DNA of 6,422 nt, taken from Chloroflexota bacterium. GTDB taxonomy: Bacteria; Chloroflexota; Limnocylindria; Limnocylindrales; CSP1-4. Under the pieces are notes generated by a model. That model did no database searches and was not told where the DNA came from. It saw only the letters and a program-made list of their open reading frames with translations. This document shows positions 1-5,837 of the stretch, piece after piece. A program made the position numbers and the translations under genes. The stretch lies in contig JAKAHL010000123.1 of NCBI GenBank assembly GCA_021815005.1, positions 1 through 6,422 on the forward strand, given 5' to 3'. The first letter of the stretch is position 1. Each line of letters begins with the position of its first letter.

Positions 1-352
1 GATCTCCGATCGAGTACACGTGCACCAGCATGCCGATCGTGGTGACCACGATCAGGAGCGCCGCGGTCAGCGCGTCCACGTGGAAGCCCACGTCCACCGA
101 CAGGCCGCCGGCCGGGATCCAGGTCCAGAGCTTGACGTCGAGGCCCGTGTCGCCGAAGGGGTCCTGGTGCCCCAGCGCGGGCACCACCACGATCATCGCG
201 ATCACCCAGATCGCGATGACGATGCCCACCGGGACGATCTCCGCCGCGGTGCGCCCGTGCCGGAGCATCAGGCGGCGCCCGAACAGGGCGGTGAAGGCGA
301 AGCCCAGGATGGGCAGCAGCGGGATGAGCGGGATCAGCGTGGCGTACGGCAT
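1..352 (-). CDS. nuoL: NADH-quinone oxidoreductase subunit L, N-terminal part (cut by window edge)
   Basis: NuoL is the distal antiporter-like, proton-pumping membrane subunit of complex I. Only the first 117 codons are in the window; the frame stays open to base 1. Translation from ATG at 352 begins MPYATLIPLIPLLP, the usual hydrophobic first helix. A second hydrophobic segment lies at about residues 39-59. Residues 90-117 contain FHVDALTAALLIVVTT followed by HVYSIGD, matching the conserved NuoL signature (VDxLTAxMLxVVTxxxxxVHxYSxGYM). The start is 10 bases after the nuoK stop, and an AGGGG motif overlapping that stop lies 7 bases upstream of the ATG. It continues the J-K-L order typical of nuo operons. 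Family assignment is sure; whether the gene is intact beyond the edge cannot be seen. Confidence 0.95.
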   Translation of the reverse strand, partial: MPYATLIPLIPLLPILGFAFTALFGRRLMLRHGRTAAEIVPVGIVIAIWVIAMIVVVPALGHQDPFGDTGLDVKLWTWIPAGGLSVDVGFHVDALTAALLIVVTTIGMLVHVYSIGD

Positions 353-365
353 CGTCCGGCCCCTA
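353..365 (-). promoter_or_regulatory. Ribosome binding site of nuoL overlapping the nuoK stop
   Basis: The minus strand reads TAGGGGCCGGACG then ATG. AGGGG, sharing bases with the nuoK TAG stop, is 7 bases upstream of the nuoL ATG at 352. It supports this start and coupling of nuoL translation to nuoK. Confidence 0.65.
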
Positions 366-707
366 CCGCTTCATCGCGTCGTACTCGTCGACGAGCGGCG
401 TCTTCCGGTTCCGGTAGATCGCGATCACGATCGCGAGCCCAACCGTGGCCTCGGCCGCCGCAGCCGCCATCACGATCAGCGCGATGTCGCTCGCCTGCGC
501 CGCGTGGGACGGGTCGGCGGTGGAGACGAACGCGCCGAACGCCACGAAGGCCAGGTTGACGGCGTTCAGCATCAGCTCGATCGACATCAGCATGCTGATC
601 GCGTTGCGCCGGGCGAGGAAGCCGAACGCGCCGATGGAGAACAGGAGCCCCGACAGGACCAGGTACGCGTTGAGGTTCTGCGAGATCAGGTTCAGCGCAC
701 TCAGCAT
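363..707 (-). CDS. nuoK: NADH-quinone oxidoreductase subunit K
   Basis: NuoK is a small three-helix membrane subunit (MrpC-like) that takes part in proton translocation in the complex I membrane arm. The product is 114 residues, slightly longer than the usual 100 or so; the extra length is an N-terminal extension and a longer loop before helix 3. Predicted helices are about residues 14-32, 38-60 and 74-97. The two essential membrane glutamates are present: E44 in SIELMLNAVNLAF (E. coli Glu36 position) and E86 in AAAAAEATVGLAI (E. coli Glu72 position). The C-terminus (VDEYDAMKR) is the common polar tail. The ATG at 707 shares one base with the nuoJ stop (TGATG), and GGGGAGG lies 7 bases upstream, indicating translational coupling. 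The subunit looks functional. Confidence 0.97.
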   Translation of the reverse strand: MLSALNLISQNLNAYLVLSGLLFSIGAFGFLARRNAISMLMSIELMLNAVNLAFVAFGAFVSTADPSHAAQASDIALIVMAAAAAEATVGLAIVIAIYRNRKTPLVDEYDAMKR

Positions 708-1249
708 CAGTCGGCCTCCCCGCGATCGCGCTCGCGCTTGGCGAGGAACACGCCGCCGACGACGGCCGCCAGCAGCAGGACGCTCACGACCTCGAACGGG
801 AGCGTGAACTGGCCGAACAGGGTGGTCGCGACGGACCTGGCGTCCGCGACCTGGGTGGCGACCTGCTTGGGCCAGTCGGTGGTCAGCACCGAGGCGACGA
901 TCAGCAGCGCCAGGATGACCGTGGCGATGGCGGCCGGGACCGCCTGGGTCTGGAACGCCAGCGCGCGAGGGGCCGCCTTGGTCTGGGTCAGCATGATCGC
1001 GAACAGCACCAGCACGCTGATCGCCCCGATGTACACCAGCACCTGCGCGCCGGCGACCACCGGGGTCCCGGCGATCACGTACAGCCCCGCCAGCGCGGCG
1101 AAGGCGATGATCATGGCGCCGCCGGCCCGGATGATGTCGCGCTGGAGGACGACGGCCAGGGCCGCCACCACCATCACCGCGGCGAACGCCAGGAACAGCA
1201 GGTCGTTCCAGCCGAGGCCGAGGAGCGGGATCGTGTCAGGCTGAGTCAC
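707..1249 (-). CDS. nuoJ: NADH-quinone oxidoreductase subunit J
   Basis: NuoJ is a five-helix membrane subunit of complex I, packed against NuoK and NuoA. Its third helix couples quinone reduction to proton transfer. The product is 180 residues, normal for the family. Hydrophobic segments are about residues 17-35, 42-62, 67-89, 103-123 and 150-170. The third carries the conserved AQVLVYIGAISVLVLFAIML signature, and the fifth carries LPFEVVSVLLLAAVVGGV, which matches the conserved C-terminal LPFExxSVLLLxAxxGA motif. Translation starts at GTG, position 1249; the alternative would discard conserved N-terminal sequence. GAGAGGG overlaps the stop of the preceding gene and is correctly spaced. It is 9 bases downstream of the chimeric oxidoreductase and overlaps nuoK by one base, so all three are very probably co-translated. 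Confidence 0.96.
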   Translation of the reverse strand: MTQPDTIPLLGLGWNDLLFLAFAAVMVVAALAVVLQRDIIRAGGAMIIAFAALAGLYVIAGTPVVAGAQVLVYIGAISVLVLFAIMLTQTKAAPRALAFQTQAVPAAIATVILALLIVASVLTTDWPKQVATQVADARSVATTLFGQFTLPFEVVSVLLLAAVVGGVFLAKRERDRGEAD

Positions 1250-1260
1250 TCGTCCCTCTC
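1250..1260 (-). promoter_or_regulatory. Ribosome binding site deciding the GTG start of nuoJ
   Basis: On the minus strand the bases read TGAGAGGGACGA followed by GTG. The TGA ends the preceding chimera gene, and the same bases form a Shine-Dalgarno GAGAGGG ending 4 bases before the GTG codon at 1249. No ATG or other plausible start in this frame has a better site. Termination of the upstream gene and initiation of nuoJ are therefore likely coupled. Confidence 0.75.
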
Positions 1261-3844
1261 ACCGATGTTCCGAGAGCGAGGCCGGCAGGACGGGGAGGCG
1301 CCGGGACTCGTCGATGAGACGGCCCTCGGCCCGAGCCCGCTCGGCCCAGTCGCGCTCGCGGCGGATGTAGCTCATTTCCGTCTCGCGCTCGACCCCGGCC
1401 AGCGCGAGGAGGTCGAGCATCGGCTCCTCGCGGGACGTGTGGCCGAGCTCGAACTGGTCGCTGTCGCGGACGGCGTCGTAGGGGCAGGCGTCAACGCAGA
1501 TGCCGCACAGGATGCAGCGGCTCTCGTCGACCTCGTACTTCTGGAGCACGCGCGGCTTGGGCATCAGGGCGCCCGTCGGGCACGTCTCGGCGCACCGGCC
1601 GCAGGAGACGCACGGCGTGTCGTTGAGGCTCATGTCCAGCGGCGTCGTCACCAGGGTGTCGAAGCCGGTCCGCATGAAGTCGTAGCAGGCGGCGCCCACC
1701 ACCTCGGCGCACACGTTGGCGCACCGGCCGCAGTCGATGCACCGCGAGGGCTCCCGGAGGATGAACGCGTGGCTGTCGTCGCGGACGTAGTCGTGGTTGG
1801 CGCCCGTGAACCGGTTCTCGGTCAGCGAGCGGTAGCCGGCGCCCTGGTGGTAGCCCTTGTCGAGCGTCCGCAGCGTCGTGCCGTACTCGATGCCCAGCCG
1901 GCGCAGGTCGCAGAAGCCGACGGCCTCGCAGGTGCACTGCAGGCAGCGGGTGGCCTCGGCCATCGCCTCGTCGCGGGAGTACGGGACCTCGTACTCGATG
2001 TAGCTGTGCTTGGCGACCTCCAGGTCCAGCGCCTTGAGTCGGTAGCGGGGCTCCTTGACCTCGCCGGTGAACGGCACGATCGAGAGGAACTCGGGCTGCG
2101 GCTCCGCGAGCTGCTGGCGCGTCCGGATCGACGCGAGGTCCATGCCCCGCAGGTAGGCGTCCACCGCGTACGAGGCGCGGCGGCCCTCCGCGATCGCCGC
2201 CACGACCGTCGCGGCGCCGGTCCGGACGTCGCCCGCGGCGAACACGCCGGCACGGTCCGTGGCGAAGGTCACCGCATCGGCCTTGAGGCGCCGCTGCTTG
2301 GTGGCGGTGACGCCGTCGTTGCCCGTGCCGAGCCAGCGCAGGTCCGGGCCCTGGCCGATGGCGAGGAGCACGCGGTCGCAGGGGATCGTGAACTCCGTGC
2401 CCGGGGCGGGCTCGGGGCGGCGGCGGCCGGACGCGTCGGGCTCGCCGAGCTGCATCCGGATGAACTCGATCCCCTCGACCTTGCCGTCCGCGCTCTTGAC
2501 AACGCGGGTCGGGCCGGCCTGGAAGATGGTGGTGACGCCCTCCTCGATCGCCTCGTGGACCTCGGACGAGGCGGGCATGTCCTTCATGTCGCGTCGGTAG
2601 ACCAGCGTGACCTCGGACGCCCCCTGGCGGATGGAGGTGCGGACGCAGTCCATGGCCGAGAAGCCGCCGCCGACCACCACCACGCGGCTGCCCTCGTGGC
2701 CCGGGTACGGCAGCCCGAGCGTCGCGGTCCGCAGGTAGTCCAGGCCGTCGATCACGCCGTCGGCGTCCTCGTCCGGGATGCCCAGCTTGTTGGTGTCGTA
2801 GCAGCCGATCGCAAGCAGCGTGGCGTCGTAGCCTTGGCCGGCCAGGTCGTCGAGCGAGAAGTCCTTGCCCAGCTCCTGGTTGCAGACCACCTTGCCGCCG
2901 AGCAGCTCGACCGCCTTGTAGTCGGCCTCGAGGACCTCGACCTTGGGCAGCCGGTACTGCGGGATGCCGTAGCGGAGCATGCCGCCCGGCGCCGGGTCTC
3001 GCTCGAGGACGGTCACGTCGTGGCCGGCGAGCAGCAGGTAGTACGCCGCCGACATGCCGGACGGCCCGGAGCCGATGACGGCCACCCGGCGTCCGGTCGG
3101 CGCCTGCTTCTCGAACGGCAGCGGCGGCTCGACGCCCTCGTCGGTGAACGCCCGCAGCACCTGGTCGCCGGCGTAGCGGTGGCTGTCGCGGATCGCGATC
3201 GCCTCGTCCACCTCGTCCCGGCGGCAGTGCTCCTCGCACGGGGCGGGGCAGACGCGGCCCAGGATGCTGGGGAACGGGATGGTCCGCTTGAAGATCCGCG
3301 ATGACTCGCGCCAGTTCCCCTCCGCGTTCGCCTTGAGGAAGCCCGGGATGTCGATGTGGCTCGGGCACTTGTTCTGGCACGGCGGCAGGCAGTACGCGTT
3401 GTGGTCCGAGAAGATCAGCTCGAGGTTGGTCTTGCGCAGCCGGCGGACCTCGTCGGTCTGCGTCTGGACCACCATGCCCGCCTCGGCCCGGCGTGAGCAC
3501 GAGGTGGGCGGGTTCTCCTCGCCCGCAACCTCGACCACGCACATCCGGCAGGCGGCGAAGCCGGGCAGCTTGGGCTCGTAGCACAGCGTGGGGATCTCGA
3601 TCCCGTTGTCGCGGCAGACCTCGAGGATCGTCTGGCCCTCGAGGCCCTCGACGACCCGTCCGTCCACCTCGAGGCGGATGCGGGGCGTGCTCTGCGGCCG
3701 CTGCGGCGACTGCGTGGTGATCAGCTGCTCAGCCAGCGAGCCGTCGCGCGGCGTGACGGTGTCCAGCTTGGCGGGGGTGTCGGGGCGGGACTCGGGCCGC
3801 GGCAGCGGCGTCTGGTCGGCGGGGCGGGTGGCGAGGTCGGTCAT
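1259..3844 (-). CDS. Chimeric complex I electron-input protein: NuoG-type ferredoxins fused to GltD-type FAD/NAD(P)H oxidoreductase and a NuoI C-terminal half
   Basis: An 861-residue multi-cluster flavoprotein, probably the peripheral-arm subunit replacing NuoG. Seen in order: residues 1-54, a Pro/Thr-rich leader; 55-130, NuoG/HydA-type [2Fe-2S] ferredoxin with C88, C99, C102, C116; 148-230, GltD/dihydropyrimidine dehydrogenase-type Fe-S domain with C152, C156, C160, C199, C203, C207; 250-570, GltD/NfnB-like oxidoreductase with a first dinucleotide fold (GSGPSG, 258-263), a second (GGGFSAMD, 392-399, followed by VYRRDMKDMP) and a closing FAD motif (GVFAAGD, 533-539). Then come CLQCTCEAVGFC (C634, C637, C639, C645), two NuoG-like 4Fe-4S motifs (C702-C712, C745-C755) and a NuoI-like third motif (C777, C780, C783, C787) with a NuoI-like tail. 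NuoG's molybdopterin-like domain is absent. The ATG at 3844 overlaps the upstream stop (ATGA), with GGGGAG 7 bases before it. Inferred role: oxidise NAD(P)H at FAD and pass electrons to complex I. The YRR after the second fold hints at NADPH. Exact donor and pairing are unproven. Confidence 0.88.
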   Translation of the reverse strand: MTDLATRPADQTPLPRPESRPDTPAKLDTVTPRDGSLAEQLITTQSPQRPQSTPRIRLEVDGRVVEGLEGQTILEVCRDNGIEIPTLCYEPKLPGFAACRMCVVEVAGEENPPTSCSRRAEAGMVVQTQTDEVRRLRKTNLELIFSDHNAYCLPPCQNKCPSHIDIPGFLKANAEGNWRESSRIFKRTIPFPSILGRVCPAPCEEHCRRDEVDEAIAIRDSHRYAGDQVLRAFTDEGVEPPLPFEKQAPTGRRVAVIGSGPSGMSAAYYLLLAGHDVTVLERDPAPGGMLRYGIPQYRLPKVEVLEADYKAVELLGGKVVCNQELGKDFSLDDLAGQGYDATLLAIGCYDTNKLGIPDEDADGVIDGLDYLRTATLGLPYPGHEGSRVVVVGGGFSAMDCVRTSIRQGASEVTLVYRRDMKDMPASSEVHEAIEEGVTTIFQAGPTRVVKSADGKVEGIEFIRMQLGEPDASGRRRPEPAPGTEFTIPCDRVLLAIGQGPDLRWLGTGNDGVTATKQRRLKADAVTFATDRAGVFAAGDVRTGAATVVAAIAEGRRASYAVDAYLRGMDLASIRTRQQLAEPQPEFLSIVPFTGEVKEPRYRLKALDLEVAKHSYIEYEVPYSRDEAMAEATRCLQCTCEAVGFCDLRRLGIEYGTTLRTLDKGYHQGAGYRSLTENRFTGANHDYVRDDSHAFILREPSRCIDCGRCANVCAEVVGAACYDFMRTGFDTLVTTPLDMSLNDTPCVSCGRCAETCPTGALMPKPRVLQKYEVDESRCILCGICVDACPYDAVRDSDQFELGHTSREEPMLDLLALAGVERETEMSYIRRERDWAERARAEGRLIDESRRLPVLPASLSEHR
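1385..1549 (-). other. NuoI C-terminal-half-like segment inside the chimera
   Basis: Residues about 766-820 of the 861-residue protein read like the second half of NuoI: YEVDESRC leads into the 4Fe-4S motif CILCGICVDACPYDAV, then an FELGHTSREEPMLDL stretch resembling NuoI's FELA-x3-R-x2-L C-terminal signature after its second cluster. This is the half missing from the 5178-5837 gene. The assignment rests on motif order and spacing remembered for the family, not on an alignment. Confidence 0.65.
2135..3097 (-). other. GltD/NfnB-like FAD and NAD(P)H binding domain inside the chimera
   Basis: Residues about 250-570 of the chimera form a complete two-fold flavoprotein module. RRVAVIGSGPSGMSAAYYL opens the FAD fold, GGMLRYGIPQYRLPK is the family's conserved segment, RVVVVGGGFSAMDCVRTS opens the NAD(P)H fold, and GVFAAGDVRTG closes the FAD site. 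All are in the order and spacing of glutamate synthase beta subunit and NfnB proteins. Confidence 0.9.
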
Positions 3845-5181
3845 GCGCTGGCTCCCCGGGACGCCGCACCGCCCGCCACCGCGATCGGCGTGCAGACGCC
3901 GGCGGGGCAGGTGCTGCGGAGCAGGTGGTCATCGAGCTCGGAGCGGAAGTAGCGCAGCACCGACGCGAAGGCGTACGTCGCGGTGCGCTCGTGGTCGCAG
4001 AGGGCGCTGGCCGCGATGTCGTGCGTCAGGTCAGCGGTCAGCTGCGCGTCGCCGGCGCGCGGGGTGCCGGCCGCCACGCGCTCGCCGATCTCGGCCAGGC
4101 GCCGAAGGCCGATCCGGCACGGGATCGACTTGCCGCAGGCTTGGTCGGAGGCGAAGCGGGTCAGCAGGCGGGCCAGGTCCACGATGCAGGCCCGGTCGTC
4201 GGCGATGACGATGGAGCCTGAGCCGATGTGGGCGCCCGCCTCGCGCAGGGCTGCGCTGGTGTAGGGGGTGTCGAGCGCGCTCGCCGGCAGGAACCCCCCG
4301 GTGGGCCCGCCGACCAGCAGCGCCTTGAGCGCGTGGGCGCCCGCGCCGCCCGCGAGGGCGATGATCTCGCCCAGCGGTGTGCCGAGCGGCACCTCGGCGA
4401 TCCCGGCCCCGGCCGGGCCGCGCAGCTGCACGAGCGCAGTGCCGGGGGCGTCCTGGACCCCGGTGTTGCCGAACGCGGCCGCGCCGTTCCTGAGGATCCA
4501 CGGCACCGCCGCCAGCGTGGCGACGCCGTTGACCACGGTGGGCTGGTCGAACAGCCCGCGCTCGGTGGGGTACGGGGGCTGCTGGTCCGGCGCCGCCCGC
4601 TTGCCCTCCAGGGCCTTGATCAGCACGGTCTCCTCGCCCAGCATGGACGAGCCCTGCAGCCCGCGCACGGTCACCGTCACGCGGCGCCCCGAGCCGGCGA
4701 CGTCGTCGCCCGCGAACCCCGCGGCCTCTGCCTCGGCCACCGCGCCCTCGAGCCGGGCCACGGCAGCCGGGTCCTCCCCGCGGACCACGAGGATCGCCTC
4801 CGAGGCGCCCGCGGCGTAGGCGGCGATGACCAGGCCCTCCAGGACGGCCCACGGGTCCGCGCCGAGCAGGGCGGCGCCCGTCTGGGAGGCCGGGTCTGGG
4901 TCGTAGCCGTTGGCGATCACGTAGCGCTGGGCCGCGTCCGCCGAGGCCACCGCGCGCCACGCGTCCCCAGCGGCGAAGCCAGCCCCGGTGCGGTCGCGCA
5001 GCCCCGACGCCGCGATCTCGGCGATCGTGCCGGTGGGCCCGTGGCGGACCGCGGCGCGCAGCCCCTCGAAGGCGCCCGCGCGGACGGCGGCGTCGAGGTC
5101 CCACGGGTCGGCGGCGAGGGCCGCGGCGCGCCCGAGCAGGATCGACGGCCAGGCGGTCGGCGTGGTCAGGAACGTGGTCAT
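3841..5181 (-). CDS. nuoF: NuoF-like subunit with altered FMN/NADH and N3 cluster residues
   Basis: NuoF normally holds FMN, binds NADH and carries 4Fe-4S cluster N3. This 446-residue protein has normal NuoF length and the full fold: a glycine-rich loop GLRDRTGAGFAAGDAW (60-75; usual GLRGRGGAGFxTGxKW), LEGLVIAAYAAGA (114-126), GEETVLIKALEGKR (182-195), PTVVNGVATLAAVP (214-227), a SLBB-like segment VPLGTPLGEII (264-274) and the N3 domain with CGKSIPC (349-355) plus C395. Several hallmark residues differ: the NADH segment usually reading NxDExEPGxxKDR is NGYDPDPASQTGA here, and the second N3 cysteine is S352. The tail contains CPAGVC (425-430), as in hydrogenase/formate dehydrogenase beta subunits, but no ferredoxin follows. 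The ATG at 5181 overlaps the upstream stop by 4 bases, and GGGAAGG lies 7 bases before it. Likely a structural or electron-relay NuoF; NADH oxidation here is doubtful. Confidence 0.87.
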   Translation of the reverse strand: MTTFLTTPTAWPSILLGRAAALAADPWDLDAAVRAGAFEGLRAAVRHGPTGTIAEIAASGLRDRTGAGFAAGDAWRAVASADAAQRYVIANGYDPDPASQTGAALLGADPWAVLEGLVIAAYAAGASEAILVVRGEDPAAVARLEGAVAEAEAAGFAGDDVAGSGRRVTVTVRGLQGSSMLGEETVLIKALEGKRAAPDQQPPYPTERGLFDQPTVVNGVATLAAVPWILRNGAAAFGNTGVQDAPGTALVQLRGPAGAGIAEVPLGTPLGEIIALAGGAGAHALKALLVGGPTGGFLPASALDTPYTSAALREAGAHIGSGSIVIADDRACIVDLARLLTRFASDQACGKSIPCRIGLRRLAEIGERVAAGTPRAGDAQLTADLTHDIAASALCDHERTATYAFASVLRYFRSELDDHLLRSTCPAGVCTPIAVAGGAASRGASA

Positions 5182-5837
5182 GCTCCCGCCTTCCCGATCA
5201 GGGCCGCGTCGAGCGCGGCGAGGTAGCCCGACTCGGCGGCCTTGTGGCCCTCGCCCGCGGGTGCCGCAGCGGTCAGCGTGGGCGGCTCGAGGCGGAGGTG
5301 CCGATAGCTGGTGGCGGCGCCGTACACCGTGGCGTACCAGGCGCCCGTCTTGCGCGAGAGCTGCTTGAGCGCGGCGACCGGCAGGTAGCCGTACGCCGCC
5401 TGGATCTCCTCCAGCATCGGCAGCAGCGCCCTGGGGTCGCTGTCGTGCGCGTCGAGGATCACGTCCACGGCCGACAGGTCGATCGAGTCGAAGCGGGTGA
5501 AGGTTGGGTCCGACACCGGGCGGCCGGACCGGCGGGTGGCCGATTCCTCGCGGCGCTCGCCGTAGGTCTCGGCGGGGCCCCAGTGGACGTGGAACCGGCC
5601 GCGCGTGTCCACGCCGCCCATGTCGATGCACTCGACCGGGCAGGCCTGGGCGCACTGGAAGCACGTCTCGCACTTGAGCGTGCCGTACTCGTCGTACAGG
5701 AGCTGGAGCCGGCCGCGGAACTTGGGCGCGACGTCAGCCTGCTGCTCGGGCCACATGATGGTGGCCTTGGGCTGGAAGAACCGCGTCAGGGTCAGGCCCA
5801 TGCCGCGGACGAGGCCCATGCCGGGGATGGTGGTCAT
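5178..5837 (-). CDS. Fusion of the NuoI N-terminal half (one 4Fe-4S motif) with a NuoE-like helical domain
   Basis: A 219-residue protein. Residues 1-92 match the first half of NuoI: an amphipathic membrane-contacting segment (GLVRGMGLTLTRFFQPK), then a WPEQQADVAPKFRGR segment like NuoI's YPEExxxxxxRxRG, then one 4Fe-4S motif CETCFQCAQACP (C56, C59, C62, C66). No second CxxCxxCxxxCP follows; the only other cysteine is C70. Residues about 115-186 (from FDSIDLSAVDVILDAH to VYGAATSYRHLRLEP) match the N-terminal helical bundle of NuoE, ending where NuoE's thioredoxin-like 2Fe-2S domain would start. The tail is Ala-rich. The ATG at 5837 shares one base with the nuoH stop, with GGGGA 7 bases upstream. 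Position right after nuoH is where nuoI normally sits. Inferred role: bring an Fe-S cluster to the membrane-arm junction and dock the NuoF-like subunit. Automatic annotation could call it subunit I, subunit E or a 4Fe-4S protein. Confidence 0.85.
   Translation of the reverse strand: MTTIPGMGLVRGMGLTLTRFFQPKATIMWPEQQADVAPKFRGRLQLLYDEYGTLKCETCFQCAQACPVECIDMGGVDTRGRFHVHWGPAETYGERREESATRRSGRPVSDPTFTRFDSIDLSAVDVILDAHDSDPRALLPMLEEIQAAYGYLPVAALKQLSRKTGAWYATVYGAATSYRHLRLEPPTLTAAAPAGEGHKAAESGYLAALDAALIGKAGA

Noticed and set aside
30..1244. Plus-strand open frame (404 codons) across nuoL, nuoK and nuoJ
   Set aside because: It is the antisense of three clearly conserved membrane subunits and has no domain signature of its own.
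1250..1258. Promoter or terminator in the gap before nuoJ or in the other short gaps
   Set aside because: The gaps are at most 10 bases and are filled by ribosome binding sites; there is no room for a hairpin with a U-tract, and none is seen.
1265..3304. Long plus-strand open frame (679 codons) opposite the chimera gene
   Set aside because: Its translation is Arg/Ala/Val-rich with no recognisable motif, and it is antisense to a region packed with conserved cofactor motifs. Long shadow frames are expected at this G+C content.
5280..5560. A frameshift hiding the second NuoI 4Fe-4S motif
   Set aside because: The original frame continues into recognisable NuoE-like sequence and no other frame of this stretch shows a CxxCxxC motif, so the absence looks real.
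5182..5673. Upstream extension of the NuoF-like frame to 5673
   Set aside because: The added sequence is Arg/Gly/Pro-rich out-of-frame translation of the NuoI/NuoE fusion. The ATG at 5181 has a good ribosome binding site and the typical 4-base overlap.
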